Source: Oscarella lobularis (taxonomy: Eukaryota; Porifera; Homoscleromorpha; Homosclerophorida; Oscarellidae). Taken from it: a stretch of DNA of 64,000 bases. A model generated the notes under the pieces. The model saw nothing but the letters and a program-made list of their open reading frames with translations. It ran no database searches and was not told the origin of the DNA. The stretch spans positions 3,224,001-3,288,000 of the forward strand of contig NC_089182.1 in assembly GCF_947507565.1 (NCBI RefSeq), in the 5' to 3' direction. A program made the translations under genes and the position numbers. Shown here one piece after another: positions 11,059 to 22,900 of the stretch. Positions within the stretch are counted from its first letter, which is position 1, and the number at the start of each line of letters is the position of its first letter.

Positions 11059-13428
11059 ATGTCTCATTACTACGTCGGCGTCGACGTCGGCACGGGAAGC
11101 GCGCGAGCGGCGCTCGTCGAACCGACAGGCCGATGCATTCACTTCGAATCGTGCGTTCGACCGATTAAAACGTGGAACGATCGGCCCGATCACTACGAGC
11201 AGTCGTCGGACGACATATGGACGGCCTGTTGCAGCGCAATCCAGGTCGAAAACGGGCGCAAGGGGGGTCGCGAAACGAAGGCGATGCCCGTCGCGTTCTG
11301 CAGGCTACTCTAGAGCGGGCTCGAGTCGATTCGTCTCGCGTGAAGGGCGTCGGATTCACGGGCACTTGCTCGCTCGTCGTTCTCGGAGTCGACGGGCGTC
11401 CCGTTAGCGCGAGTGGGTCGGGCGACGACGCGCGCAACGTCGTTCTGTGGATGGATCATCGGGCCGTGGGAGAGGCGGCCGAAATCAATGCGACGGGACA
11501 CGACGTTTTGAAATACGTCGGCGGAATCATTTCGCCCGAAATGCAAGCGCCGAAGCTGCTCTGGCTTAAGAGAGTAGGGGGCGGGACTTGGGGGGGGCTA
11601 AAATAAGTAATAATTAGGTATACATGTATACTGTTATAAGAATTTGAAAAAATGCTGGGATCGTGCCGGACACTTTTTCGATCTGCCCGACTTCTTGGCG
11701 TTTAGGTGTACAGGGAATGCAGTGAGGTCGGGGAATAGGGAGCCCATTGTTTTAGTTCCGAGGAAAGGTGTGCTTATAGGTCCTTGTGTTGCGTGATTTG
11801 CAAATGGAATTACGTGTGTGACCAAGGTACTGATAACCTGTTCGTCGTCGTGGTAGCGTTACGAGTACTGCCCTTAGACCAATCTCATTGGGATGATTCT
11901 TATTGGAAGGAAATCGGCTTAGGAGACTTTCCGGAGGAAGGCTATTGCAGAATAGGTGTGCTGCACGTCATAGAACCCTTCCTCCTTGATACTGTTTTAA
12001 GGTACAAGGGCTGTTGAGCCAGGAACACTCATTGGTCATATAACAAAAGAAGCTGCCTTAGAAATGGGATTGGTACCTGGTACTCCAGTAGGAGCATCTC
12101 TTATTGACGCTCATGCGGGAGGAATAGGTATGCGTATTGACAATATAATATAACGTAAATATCCAAATGGTTTTTTATAGGTGTATTGGGAGCTGACGTT
12201 ACGGGGACGAACCTGCCTTGCGAGCATCAAGAAATGACGTCGAGACTCGCTCTCATATGCGGAACATCTTCCTGTCATATGGCAGTAAGTCTGAGGTAGA
12301 GAAATAGCGTTCTTAAGAAGACACGTCTCTCTGCGTCAGATTTCTACAAATCCTCACTTTGTGCCGGGCGTCTGGGGTCCGTATTTCTCAGCGATGGTGC
12401 CCGGGTTGTGGCTCAACGAAGGCGGACAGAGTGCAACGGGAAAATTGGTAAAACGACTTATTTCTCCTCGCTCTTGATTGCGAACCACGTTTCCGCTTTA
12501 TAGATCAAGCACATCATTAGCACTCACCCCGCGTCGGCATCCGTGCAGAAATCAGCGGAAAACAACGATCGGTCCATCTTCGACGAGTTGAATAGCATCG
12601 TTGCTGATATGACGTCAAGACGGCGATTAGATACGAGTGTTTTACTGACGTATGACTTGCACGTTTTGCCCGACTTTCACGGCAACCGTTCGCCTCTGGC
12701 AGACCCCGAAATAAAGGGAATGGTAAGCCCCAGCTGACGCGTTTGCAGTCTCTCCCCTTCTCCCTCCCTCCCTCCCTCCCCATCAGATCTGCGGTCTTAC
12801 ACTTTCAAGTGACGCTGATGATTTGGCTCGTCTTTACCTCGCCACTCTACAAGGAATAGCAGTGAGAACAAATAGAATGTTAAGAAGATGAATTTTCTAT
12901 CTTTTGTCTCCAGCACGGTACACGTCACATAGTGGACGCTCTTACCGCTTCAGGCCACTCTGTCAATACCATATTCGCGTGCGGAGGCGACGCTCGCAAT
13001 CCGCTTTTTCTACAGGTGCACGCTGACGTAACAGGTATAAAGCCGCGTACTCGCCCCCCGCCTCTAACCTACTTATCTTTAGGGTTGCCAGTTGTTCTGG
13101 CCAAAGAGCAGGAGTCTGTTCTAATTGGAGCAGCAATTCTAGGTGCTACAGCAGCCAAAGCCTTTCCCAGCATAAAAGTAAGCCTAATAACGCGACGTAC
13201 AATTTTCTAAGTATTGGCCCAAGGTTGCAATGACCAGTATGACCGAAGTCGGTAAAATTATAAAGCCAAATCAGAGCACACACAAGTAAGGGTCAAAGGA
13301 AACTCTCCCCACATCTACGTGTACACTCCCTTTATTAATTAACTAGGTACTACGGTCAACGGCACGCGGTGTTTCTCAAGATGCTAGACGATCAGCAAGC
13401 TTACAGGCATTTAATGAACTCTACGTGA
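11059..13428 (+). CDS. FGGY: FGGY-family carbohydrate kinase
   Basis: Cytosolic sugar kinase of the FGGY/D-ribulokinase branch, which phosphorylates ribulose-type sugars with ATP. The N-terminus reads [18 protein letters not shown], the actin-fold phosphate-1 loop, followed by [27 protein letters not shown] and [17 protein letters not shown]. Downstream exons give [58 protein letters not shown], the adenosine loop [12 protein letters not shown] and [12 protein letters not shown]. The last exon ends LMNST at 13428. About 545 residues are expected, the family length. Ten or more short introns; the first (11247-11306) separates AIQ from ATLERA. The gene converges with FAF1, with 102 bases between stop codons. 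Confidence 0.92.
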
Positions 13429-13530
13429 TTAAATGTAGCTCGCAAGCTTGCCTTACTACCTAAATTAAATTAACTGCAACTCACTGGGAAGCACTCTTAA
13501 ATTATTAGCATATTTTCAACGTAATAGAGA

Positions 13531-16500
13531 CTACTGGGCCACCTCCTCGACAAACAACGTCTCGCGTGGACATAGCCCAGCCGCTTCAAAAGTCAACGTG
13601 TCCGCTAATGCGGAAATCTGAGAAATGGAGAGTAATCGACTATAAAAAGTATTTATTCATTAGCTTCCCGTCTACCTCTTTTTTCGGAAAATTGGCTTTG
13701 ATACAAAACTTCGGTTGGGGATAACCCTGCGAAGCGACGAACATAAAGAGAAGCTAGAGGAGAAAAGGAGTGTCAAAACAAGACATAGGGCCGTGCAATG
13801 CAATTCGAATTACTTCTAATCTGTTTTCGGCGAGAAATCGTCTCGTTACTTGACTCCCGTCCGGAAATCGAAATCGAAGTACGGCCAATTTAGCACTGCC
13901 GTCGTCCGGAGGCTCCGACGGCAGTCGCCCCCGTAATTCGCGTTGTTTTTCCTACGCGACTCCCCCCGTTCGTATTCGACGCTGTCGTACTATGACCTAC
14001 CTCTTCTTTCACTTTCTCTTGAATGACGTTTTGGGCGGCTCGCTCTTTCGCTAATAATTGCACCTGTTCTTCCTGCCGAGCTCTTTCCTGCAGCTCCGCC
14101 TTTTGCCTGTCCGCTTCGAGCGACGCCTTATAGGCGGCGTCCTGCTGCTCCTTGATTTCTTGACGAGCCGCCCGTTCAGCCTGAGGGAAAAATCTCAAAA
14201 TATCGTTCCGAGATATAGTTCGTCTTCTGACCTCTTCCTTCACGTCGATCTCTTTCGCTTGTTGGAAAGCATCGCAGGCGGACATGAGATTGGCCATCAA
14301 CTCGTCACCTGATATATGACCTAAATATATAAAAAATGGTTTTTTTCACCCCCCTTTGCGTTCAATTAAACGATTGGCGCTCGCCTTGCAAGACGGCAAA
14401 GACGTCCATGCCGCCGCGCGACTTCACGACGATAAGTAGAACGGGTAGTTGATCCGGTTTGAAGTTTTCTACGGTGTCGGCGACGACGCTTCCGAAATGT
14501 TTCGTGACGATTTCGAGCAATCTTCGTTACGCGGGGGCGACGTCTCGTCAACAAATCGAGGCATTTGGATCTACTACTAACCTTTTCTCGTTCGTTTTAT
14601 GAGTCACGTCCCAACCCCACGTTACAAAATTATCGTTTAGGTATTGAACAACGGGCGCCGAGCACAAAACCGTGCTAGAAGGCAAAGGTATTCCCCCCCT
14701 CCCCTTTAATAATCGAGACTTGCCTGCAAAAAACGTTGGACTGGATGCTAAAATCGTGATGTACGTAAACCACCAATGGCTTTCTCTGCGAGAAGATTCG
14801 ATATAAACACGCGTCGGATTAATATATTGTCTCGACCTCTATCGCTTTGCATTCAAACGCTTCTTTGATTGCTTCTCCGAACGCGCCAACGTAAAAATCC
14901 GGCCGTATTTCACCGTATCTAAGCATCACAGGAAAGATAAGACTAGGCTACGTTGTGCGAGACCGACATAAAGGACTAACTACATAGGTATGTACGTAAA
15001 GAAAAGAACCATTCGTCTATGCAATGTTGTTTAGGAAATCGGGCCCCATATTTAGACTGAGCGCATACCTGTCTTGAAATTGAACTAGAAACTGGAGCAG
15101 AGAATCCGCATTATCTTCACTATTCTCCGGCACTAAAACCAAACAAAAATGCCCATATCGCGCACCGTCTTCTTTCTTCTTCTTCTTCTCCTCACGTAAA
15201 AGTTCCCTGGTTTTGACTTGTGGCAACGAGTCGTCGCCTAGCGAAAACATTGCGTCGCCGTCTTCATAATTGGCATCGTCCGAACTCTCCTCTTCCTGAA
15301 CGCCGTCCATCTTTTCGACTGAAGGAGGAGGAGGAGGAGGACGATCAACTTGAGCCTAAATAACACATCGTAGACTTTGAGCTATATAGGAGGCTTTATA
15401 TATAAAGACTTTGGTGACGCTGGTGAGACGAAGGGCGTGAATAGGAAGCAATAGTCCAACGTCACCTAGAACCATCTAAGCGAAGAAAAAAATGAATTCA
15501 ATAAGATATACTAATTATTGATTACACGTTTACATTGTCTGTGACTATTTTTGGAAATCCGTGCCACTCTTGATGTCTCGGCTCGACGTTGAAAAGATTT
15601 TTCATGTCTTGTTTGAACTGAATAACAGTTCGAAGAGAGAGAGAGACTAAAGGGAAAAAAAGCGAACCTCTCCAATAGTTTTTGTCAAGGAATAAGGAAT
15701 CATTGTTTTTCGTCCATCATATTCTATGTCTAATTTGACTTTCGCTATGGAAGAGGATGCCCTGAGGAGTTTGCCACTCAGTAATTCAAAAAATTGCGAA
15801 ATTCTTTTCTCCTACTCTGAAACTTTGTTGCTAACCAACGTTTCCTTTCCCACGTTAGGCGGAGAAAGAAGGAACAGAGTGACGTTTTTCGGCAGATTCA
15901 AATCGGACAGTCGCGTCTAAAAACAATAATCACGTGATATAATCAATACCATAACCATACCATATCATCCCGACTAGCAACATCCTTATGTGGCCATCCT
16001 CTCAAGGTCTGCTCATCAACGGGAACGTGAGTGCGAGCTTCGATTAGACTCTTAACTTGAGCTGAGAAAAAAGACATATAATTAATTATTTAATTAAAAT
16101 TAGTTAGTGTCACGTGTTACCAATAGTGACATCCTCAGAAACGACGAGAGGAATCATTTGATCTCTCCACTCGACATTCAAACTAATCATTCGCGAGGTC
16201 GAGAAGGGAACGGAAGTGGAAGGCGTCACCCGGAAATCCATCGCACTAGAAACAGAAAATATGTATAATAATAAAATAATTAAGAAGAGTCGGACACGTG
16301 TTCGACCTCGTGGAAATGCCTTCGGTTTGCCACGACGCCCACGAAAAACCGTCATTCGCTTCCGCGTCGTTTTTCGCCGGATCGTCGTCACTCGCCGCGG
16401 CAACGATCCCGTTTCCTTCGTCAGCCGACGGACCAGCGCGAAGATCTTTGGGAATGTAGGCGCTGATTGCGTCCTAGGGGTTGGGAGAGGGGTATCGTGT

Positions 16501-16699
16501 GCGTGTCTGGCTGCGTGTGTGTGTGCGAGCGCACCACGAGGATCCAGTTGTGGCGTTCGAGCTGTTCGATGCTTTCCGTTATGTCGTCGCATCCTGTTGC
16601 CGCCTGCGAAGAACGACGCGCGATGAGATCGCTTTCGAGTTAATAAACGCGTCGAATCGATACCTCGAAGTTGGCCAACGCTAACTCTCTATCTGCCAT
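13531..16699 (-). CDS. FAF1: FAS-associated factor 1 (UBA-UBL-UAS-UBX)
   Basis: FAF1 is a ubiquitin- and p97/VCP-binding adaptor. Seen in order: UBA-like start (MADRELALANFEAATGCDDI, then a HNW end); two ubiquitin-like segments (MDFRVTPSTS / IEARTHVPVDEQTLRGWP, and LDIEYDGRKTMIPYSL / FKQDMKNLFNVEPRHQ); an acidic linker (DGVQEEESSDDANYED); the UAS thioredoxin-like domain (SLLQFLVQFQDRYAL, TWGWDVTHK, FGSVVADTVENFKPDQLPVL); a charged coiled coil (14050-14200, EEQVQLLAKERAAQ); and a C-terminal UBX (LRFRFPDGSQVTRRFLAENR, then YPQPKFCIKANFPKKE). The usual FPR turn reads FPK. The start is the first Met ahead of the UBA. One intron (14321..14384) uses a GC donor, needed to join VLQ to GHISGDELM. The stop lies 102 bases from that of FGGY. 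Confidence 0.92.
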
Positions 16700-16870
16700 G
16701 AGAGATTGTACAACGCAGGTTCGCGATGGATGACGTCATAGTTGGCCTAACGCGCGATGGACGACGAACCAGCACACGTTGTCGGCCACGTGGTCACCGT
16801 ACAGATCAATGACACAGACAAATTTTTAATAAAGTGCTATATCGGTGTAAATATATATGTAGTGAAAAAT

Positions 16871-16899
16871 AGAAAGAAAGAAAGAAAGAAAGAAAGAAC
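16871..16899. repeat. (GAAA)n microsatellite
   Basis: About seven uninterrupted GAAA units lie just downstream of the stop codon of the EGF giant gene, in its 3' flank. Confidence 0.95.
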
Positions 16900-16919
16900 A
16901 GTCAAGACACGCACTTTTT

Positions 16920-19900
16920 TTATTCCAAACCGCACTCTCCACCGTAATGCTCGAGATAGTTAGCCTGTGCGTGCTGGCTAACCTCGACGAAATGATTCCA
17001 CTTCTCGACTTTCTCGTTATTTTTACATTCGCCGGATGGTTCCGGCTGATGAAATCCTTCAACGACGCCAAGGTGCTCATACCAGATAGCATACATCTAG
17101 GAGGCAAAAGATAATGCAGGAAAAGAAAGAGAACGGCGCCTACGCGTACTTACTCGATTCACAAACAGTTGTATCTCTTCCCACAATTCATTCAAATCCG
17201 TTGAAAAGAATTCAACCCTTTCGGGAATTCCGGGAATGTGCGAGGCTGTTTTCAGCCATGCGTTCAATTCAATCACGTAATTCTCCTTGAGACTTTTCCA
17301 CTGATTCGTATACGTATCTGCGGTCATGTACATGGACACGGGCAGCGCATCACCAAGAGAGGGGCATTCGTCCGTTGAATTCACCCATTTGTCGTCCTCC
17401 ACGAGCCAACGATCGCGCTGCCTTGGCCAAAGATTAGTACACGTTCCCGCATCTAGACAAGAATATTGAGTTCAAAATTCTTTACTACAGCTACATTGTA
17501 AGTAACTGACCCTCGCACGAACGCCCGTCTCCGTGAAAGCCCTCCTTGCAGACGCACGTAAACGACCCAATCGTATTGCTGCAAATCGCGTCGACGTGAC
17601 AATCGTGCAAGCCACGCTCGCACTCGTCAACGTCGGCGCACGCGCCGCCACCTCCGCTACTACAGTATCCTTCGTGACAGGCGCACGTAAACGAGCCGAT
17701 CGTGTTGACGCACGTAGCCGCCTTCGAGTCGCAATCGTTCAGATCGTCGTCGGCACATTCGTCGATGTCGACGCAATTTTTACCGTCGCCCGCGTAGCCC
17801 CGTTTGCACTCGCAGCTGTAGCTTCCCGGTAAGTTGGAGCACACCGCGTTCGCACAGCAGTCGTCATCTCCGGTCCAACACTCGTCGACGTCGACGCAAT
17901 GACGTCCGTCGCCGGTGTATCCGCAGTGGCATCTGCACCGGTAACTGCCGCGAGTATTGATGCACATTGCGTGCGAACTACAGTCGTGGCTGCCCGTTTG
18001 ACATTCGTCGATGTCCGTGCAGTTCGTCGCGCTTCCACTGTAGCCGTGCTTGCAAACGCAATTGAACGAACCGTTCGTATTCTGACAGACGGCGCCGTCG
18101 GGACAATCGTTTCCTCGGCCGCATTCGTTGATGTCTCCGCAGTGTTTTCCGTCGCCCGCGTAGCCGTCTTCGCACTCGCACAGGAACGAGCCGACTGTGT
18201 TGCTGCATCGCGCCTTTGCGTGGCAATCGTGCGTTCCCAGCGAACACTCGTCGACGTCGACGCACACAACTCCGTTTCCACTATACCCTTTCATGCACTG
18301 ACACGAAAACGAGCCGTCCGTGTTGACGCAGTGAGCGCCGGCGTGGCAATCGTCGTCGCCTCGAGCGCACTCGTCGACGTCACGACAGACAGTACCGTCA
18401 CCGGCGTATCCTCTCTTACACTCGCAGGCGAACGAGCCGAGAACGTTGCGACAGTAGGCATTCGAGTCGCAATTATCGAGACCGAGATCGCACTCGTCCA
18501 CGTCGACGCAGTAGGAACCATTTCCGTTGTACCCGCGTCGACATTTGCACGAGTACGAGCCTTCGGAATTGAAACAATCGGCGTTCAGGTCGCACATACT
18601 GACGTCGTCGCACTCGTTGACGTCTTCGCAATTCCGACCGTCGCCGCGATAGCCGTCCCTGCAACGACAGACGAACGATCCCGCCGTGTTCTCACAATCG
18701 GCTCGAGCGTCGCAGTCGTGAATTCCCGTACGGCATTCGTCGACGTCGCGACAGCTGACTCCGTCTCCAACGTATCCCTTTCGACACCGACACGCAAACG
18801 AACCGTCCGTGTTCGAGCAGTCCGCATTGACGTGACAGTCATCCAAATCGTCTTGACATTCGTCGATATCGACGCACGTTGCGCCGTCGCCGCGGTATCC
18901 CGCGTCGCAGCCGCAGCTGAACGAACCGATAGTGTTCACGCAGTCGGCATTCAAGCCGCAATCGTCGAAGCCTTCCGCGCATTCGTCGACGTCCTCGCAG
19001 TTCCATCCGTCGCCCGTGTAACCCGTTCGACAGCTACAGTTGTACGCACCCGGCGTGTTGGAACATCGTGCGTTCGCGTGGCACTCGTCGGTTCCCATCC
19101 GACACTCGTCGACGTCGACGCACTCTTTGCCGTTGCCGAAATATCCAGCGGTGCAGGCGCACTCGAAAGAACCGCGCGTATTCGTACACGTCGCCTTGGC
19201 GTGACAATCATCGCTCTCTGTAGCGCATTCATCGACGTCCGTGCAGACGAAACCATTGCCGACGAATCCTCGTCTGCACGTGCACTGAAAACTGCCACCC
19301 GTGTTCTCGCACAGAGCGTCGTCATGGCAATCGTGTCTACCCTCCTCACACTCGTCGATATCTCGGCAGTGCGTTCCATTTCCAGCGTATCCGTCACCGC
19401 AACTGCACCGAAACGCGCCGATAGAGTTGATGCACATTGCCTTTACGTGACAATTGTGAATTTCGAGCACGCACTCATCGACGTCAACGCAGTCTTCCCC
19501 ATTTCCGCGATACCCCTCGCGACACAGGCACACAAACGAACCGTCCGTATTGGTGCAGACTGCGTCATCGTGACAGTTGTCTTCGCCTAGATCGCATTCG
19601 TTGACGTCACGACAGAGGACACCATCGCCATCGTAGCCCTTCTTGCAGGCGCACTCGAACGACCCGGGAACGTTGGTGCAGTGAGACATTGCATGACAAT
19701 TATCTCGACCGAGCTCGCATTCATCGATATCGACACAAACGGAACCGCTGGCACTGTATCCGCTCCTGCAACGACACGCGTACGATCCGTTCGAATTGAC
19801 GCAGTCGGCATTCGCATCGCACGCGTTATCACGGTCGCACTCGTCGATATCAACGCAGGCGACGCCGTCGCCGGCGTATCCTTCCTTGCAGCTGCACGTA

Positions 19901-22900
19901 AACGACCCGGCCGTGTTCCGGCAATTCGCCATTGCGTGGCAATCGTGACTTCCAGCGGTACACTCGTCGACGTCACGACATTGCACGCCGTCTCCCAAGT
20001 ATCCCGCCTTGCATTGACAAATAAACGATCCAATCGTATTCGAGCACGACGCACTCGCGTGACAGTTATCGAGATTCAATTGGCACTCGTCGACGTCGAC
20101 GCAGCGAACGCCGTCGCTTCGATATCCGTCTCGACACCGACATTCAAACGAGCCGTTCGTGTTGAAGCAGTCGGCATTGACGCCACAGTTGTCCACCTCA
20201 TCGGCACACTCGTCAATATCTTCGCAACGCTGGCCGTCTCCGCGATATCCTTCCTTACAGCGGCACGTAAACGATCCCGCCGTGTTCTCGCAAGTCGCTT
20301 TGTCGTGACATCCGTGAGCCCCCGAAGCGCACTCATCGATGTCTCGACATTCCACGCCGTTACCCATATAGCCCTTTCGGCAACGACACGCAAACGAACC
20401 GTTCGTGTTCGTGCAAACGGCGTTCATGTGACAATTGTCCAAATCGTCGGCACATTCGTCGATGTCGTCGCACTGCACGCCGTTGCCGCGAAATCCGACG
20501 GCACAGCCGCAGCTGAAGGACCCTATCGTGTTCACGCAGTTCGAGTTCGAGTCACAGTTGTCCGAGCCGACAGCGCATTCGTCTATATCTTCGCAGCTCT
20601 TGCCGTCTCCCTCGTAGCCCGTACGGCACATGCAACCGAACGATCCCGGCAAATTGAAACATCTCGCGTTCGCGTGACAATCGCTGAATCCCATCAGACA
20701 CTCGTCGACGTCGCGACAGTCTCTGCCGTCGTCGCCGGAGTATCCGTCGAAGCAGGCGCACGCGAACGAGCCGCGCGTGTTCGTGCACGTCGCCTTGGAA
20801 TGACAGTCGTCGCTTTCCGTCGCGCACTCGTCGACGTCGACGCAGGCGAGCACTCCGTCGCCGAAGTATCCTCGCTTGCACTCGCACTCGAAACCGCCGT
20901 CGACGTTCGTGCACGAAGCGTCGGCGTGACAATTGTGCTCGCCTCGCGCGCACTCGTTCACGTCTCGACAATAGGTGCCGTTTCCGACGTATCCTTGCTT
21001 GCACTCGCACTCGTACGAACCGTTCACGTTGAGACACGTCGATCGAACGTCGCAGTCCGCCGTGCCGACGAGACATTCGTCGACGTCGAAACAGTCGATT
21101 CCGTCGCCGCCGAATCCGTCACGACACTCGCACGCGTACGATCCTTCCGTATTGCTGCACGTCGCGTAGTCGTGACAAGAGTGCGTGCCGCTCGCGCACT
21201 CGTCCACGTCGTAGCACGACGACCCATTTCCGTAATAACCCTCCGAGCATTCGCATCCGAACGATCCGCCGAAGTTGAAGCATTTCGCTTTAGCGTGACA
21301 ATCGTCTCTTCCCAGCAAGCATTCGTCGATGTCCTCGCATTTGAATCCGTCTCCGCTGTAGCCGTCTTTGCAGGAACAATAGTGGGAACCGTTCACGTTC
21401 TCGCACGAAGCCAATCGATGGCATTGGTGACTGCCTTCTGCGCACTCGTCAATATCTCGACAGATACGCCCGTTTCCTTCGTATCCATTGCGACAAGTGC
21501 AGACGTACGACCCGTTTGAATTCCAGCAGTCGGCATTCACGTGACAATCGGAAAGATCCAAAGCACATTCGTCAACGTCAATGCAACTCACACCGTTGCC
21601 TCTATATCCACTTCGACAGCTACACGTGAACGAACCGTCTGTATTGAAACAATCTGCATTGACGTCGCAATTGTCCAAGTCCTCGCTGCACTCGTTGATG
21701 TCTTCGCAACGTTGGCCATCTCCATTATACCCTTCTTTGCAACGGCACTCAAATGATCCAGCCGTGTTCTCACAGTTCGCTTTGACGTTACAATTGTGAG
21801 TTCCAGTCGTGCATTCGTCGATATCTCGGCACTCTACGCCATCGCCAGTGAACCCATCTCGACATCGACACGTAAATGATCCGATCGTATTAGAACAATC
21901 GGCGTTCAAATGACAGTCGTCGAGATCTTGTGCGCATTCGTTAATGTCGACACACGTTACACCGTCACCTTTGTATCCGCTGTCGCAGCCGCAGCTGAAC
22001 GAGCCCTTAGTGTTAACACATACCGACTTCGAGTCACAGTCGTCCAATTCGTCGATGCACTCGTCTATATCGTCGCAAGTATATCCATCGCCAGTGTAGC
22101 CCGTGCGACACGTGCAATAGAATGTCCCCGGTAAATTTGTACACCGCGCGTTCTTGTGACAATCGCTGATTCCCAGTGAACATTCGTCGATGTCGAGACA
22201 CTCTTTCCCGTTGCCAGAATATCCGCCGATACATTGACACTCGTACGAACCGCGAGTATTTCGACACTCCGCTTTCTCGCTGCAATCGTCGGCTCCTGTC
22301 GCGCACTCGTCGACGTCGCTGCAAGCGAAACCGTTTCCAACGAATCCTTTGTTGCACTCGCATTCGAAACTGCCGCCCGTATTCACGCATGAAGCGTCGG
22401 CGTGACAACTATGACCGCCTTCCGCGCACTCGTCAACGTCTCGACAATAGGTCCCATTTCCAGTGTATCCCTTCTTGCATTCGCATACAAATGAGCCGAC
22501 GGAGTTGGTGCACGTTGCTTTTGCGTGACAGTTATGAGTCGCCAGCGAACACTCGTCGACGTCAACGCATTCAATGCCATTTCCAGTGTAGCCATCGTTA
22601 CATCGACATGCGAACGTTCCTATCTTATTGACGCAACGCGCATTGACATCGCAGTTGTCCTGGTCCAGACGACACTCGTTCACATCGAAACAATTTGAAC
22701 CGTCTCCGCTGAATCCGTGTTTGCATTGACAGGAATAGGAGCCTTCTGAGTTCAAGCAATCGGCATTCACGTCGCAATCGTCAGAGTCGCTGTCACACTC
22801 ATTTACGTCCACGCAGGATCTTCCATCTCCGGTATATCCGTCTTTGCAACGGCAAGTATATGACCCTGCAACGTTCTCACAATTTGCTTTGACGTGACAG

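Noticed and set aside
17899-19590. 563-codon open frame on the plus strand inside the EGF exon
   Set aside because: It is the antisense shadow of the repetitive EGF exon; its Val/Ala/Thr-rich translation has no start context or domain, and the minus strand has perfect EGF periodicity.
19681-21519. 612-codon open frame on the plus strand
   Set aside because: Same cause: repeated codon use in the EGF array keeps the opposite strand free of stops.
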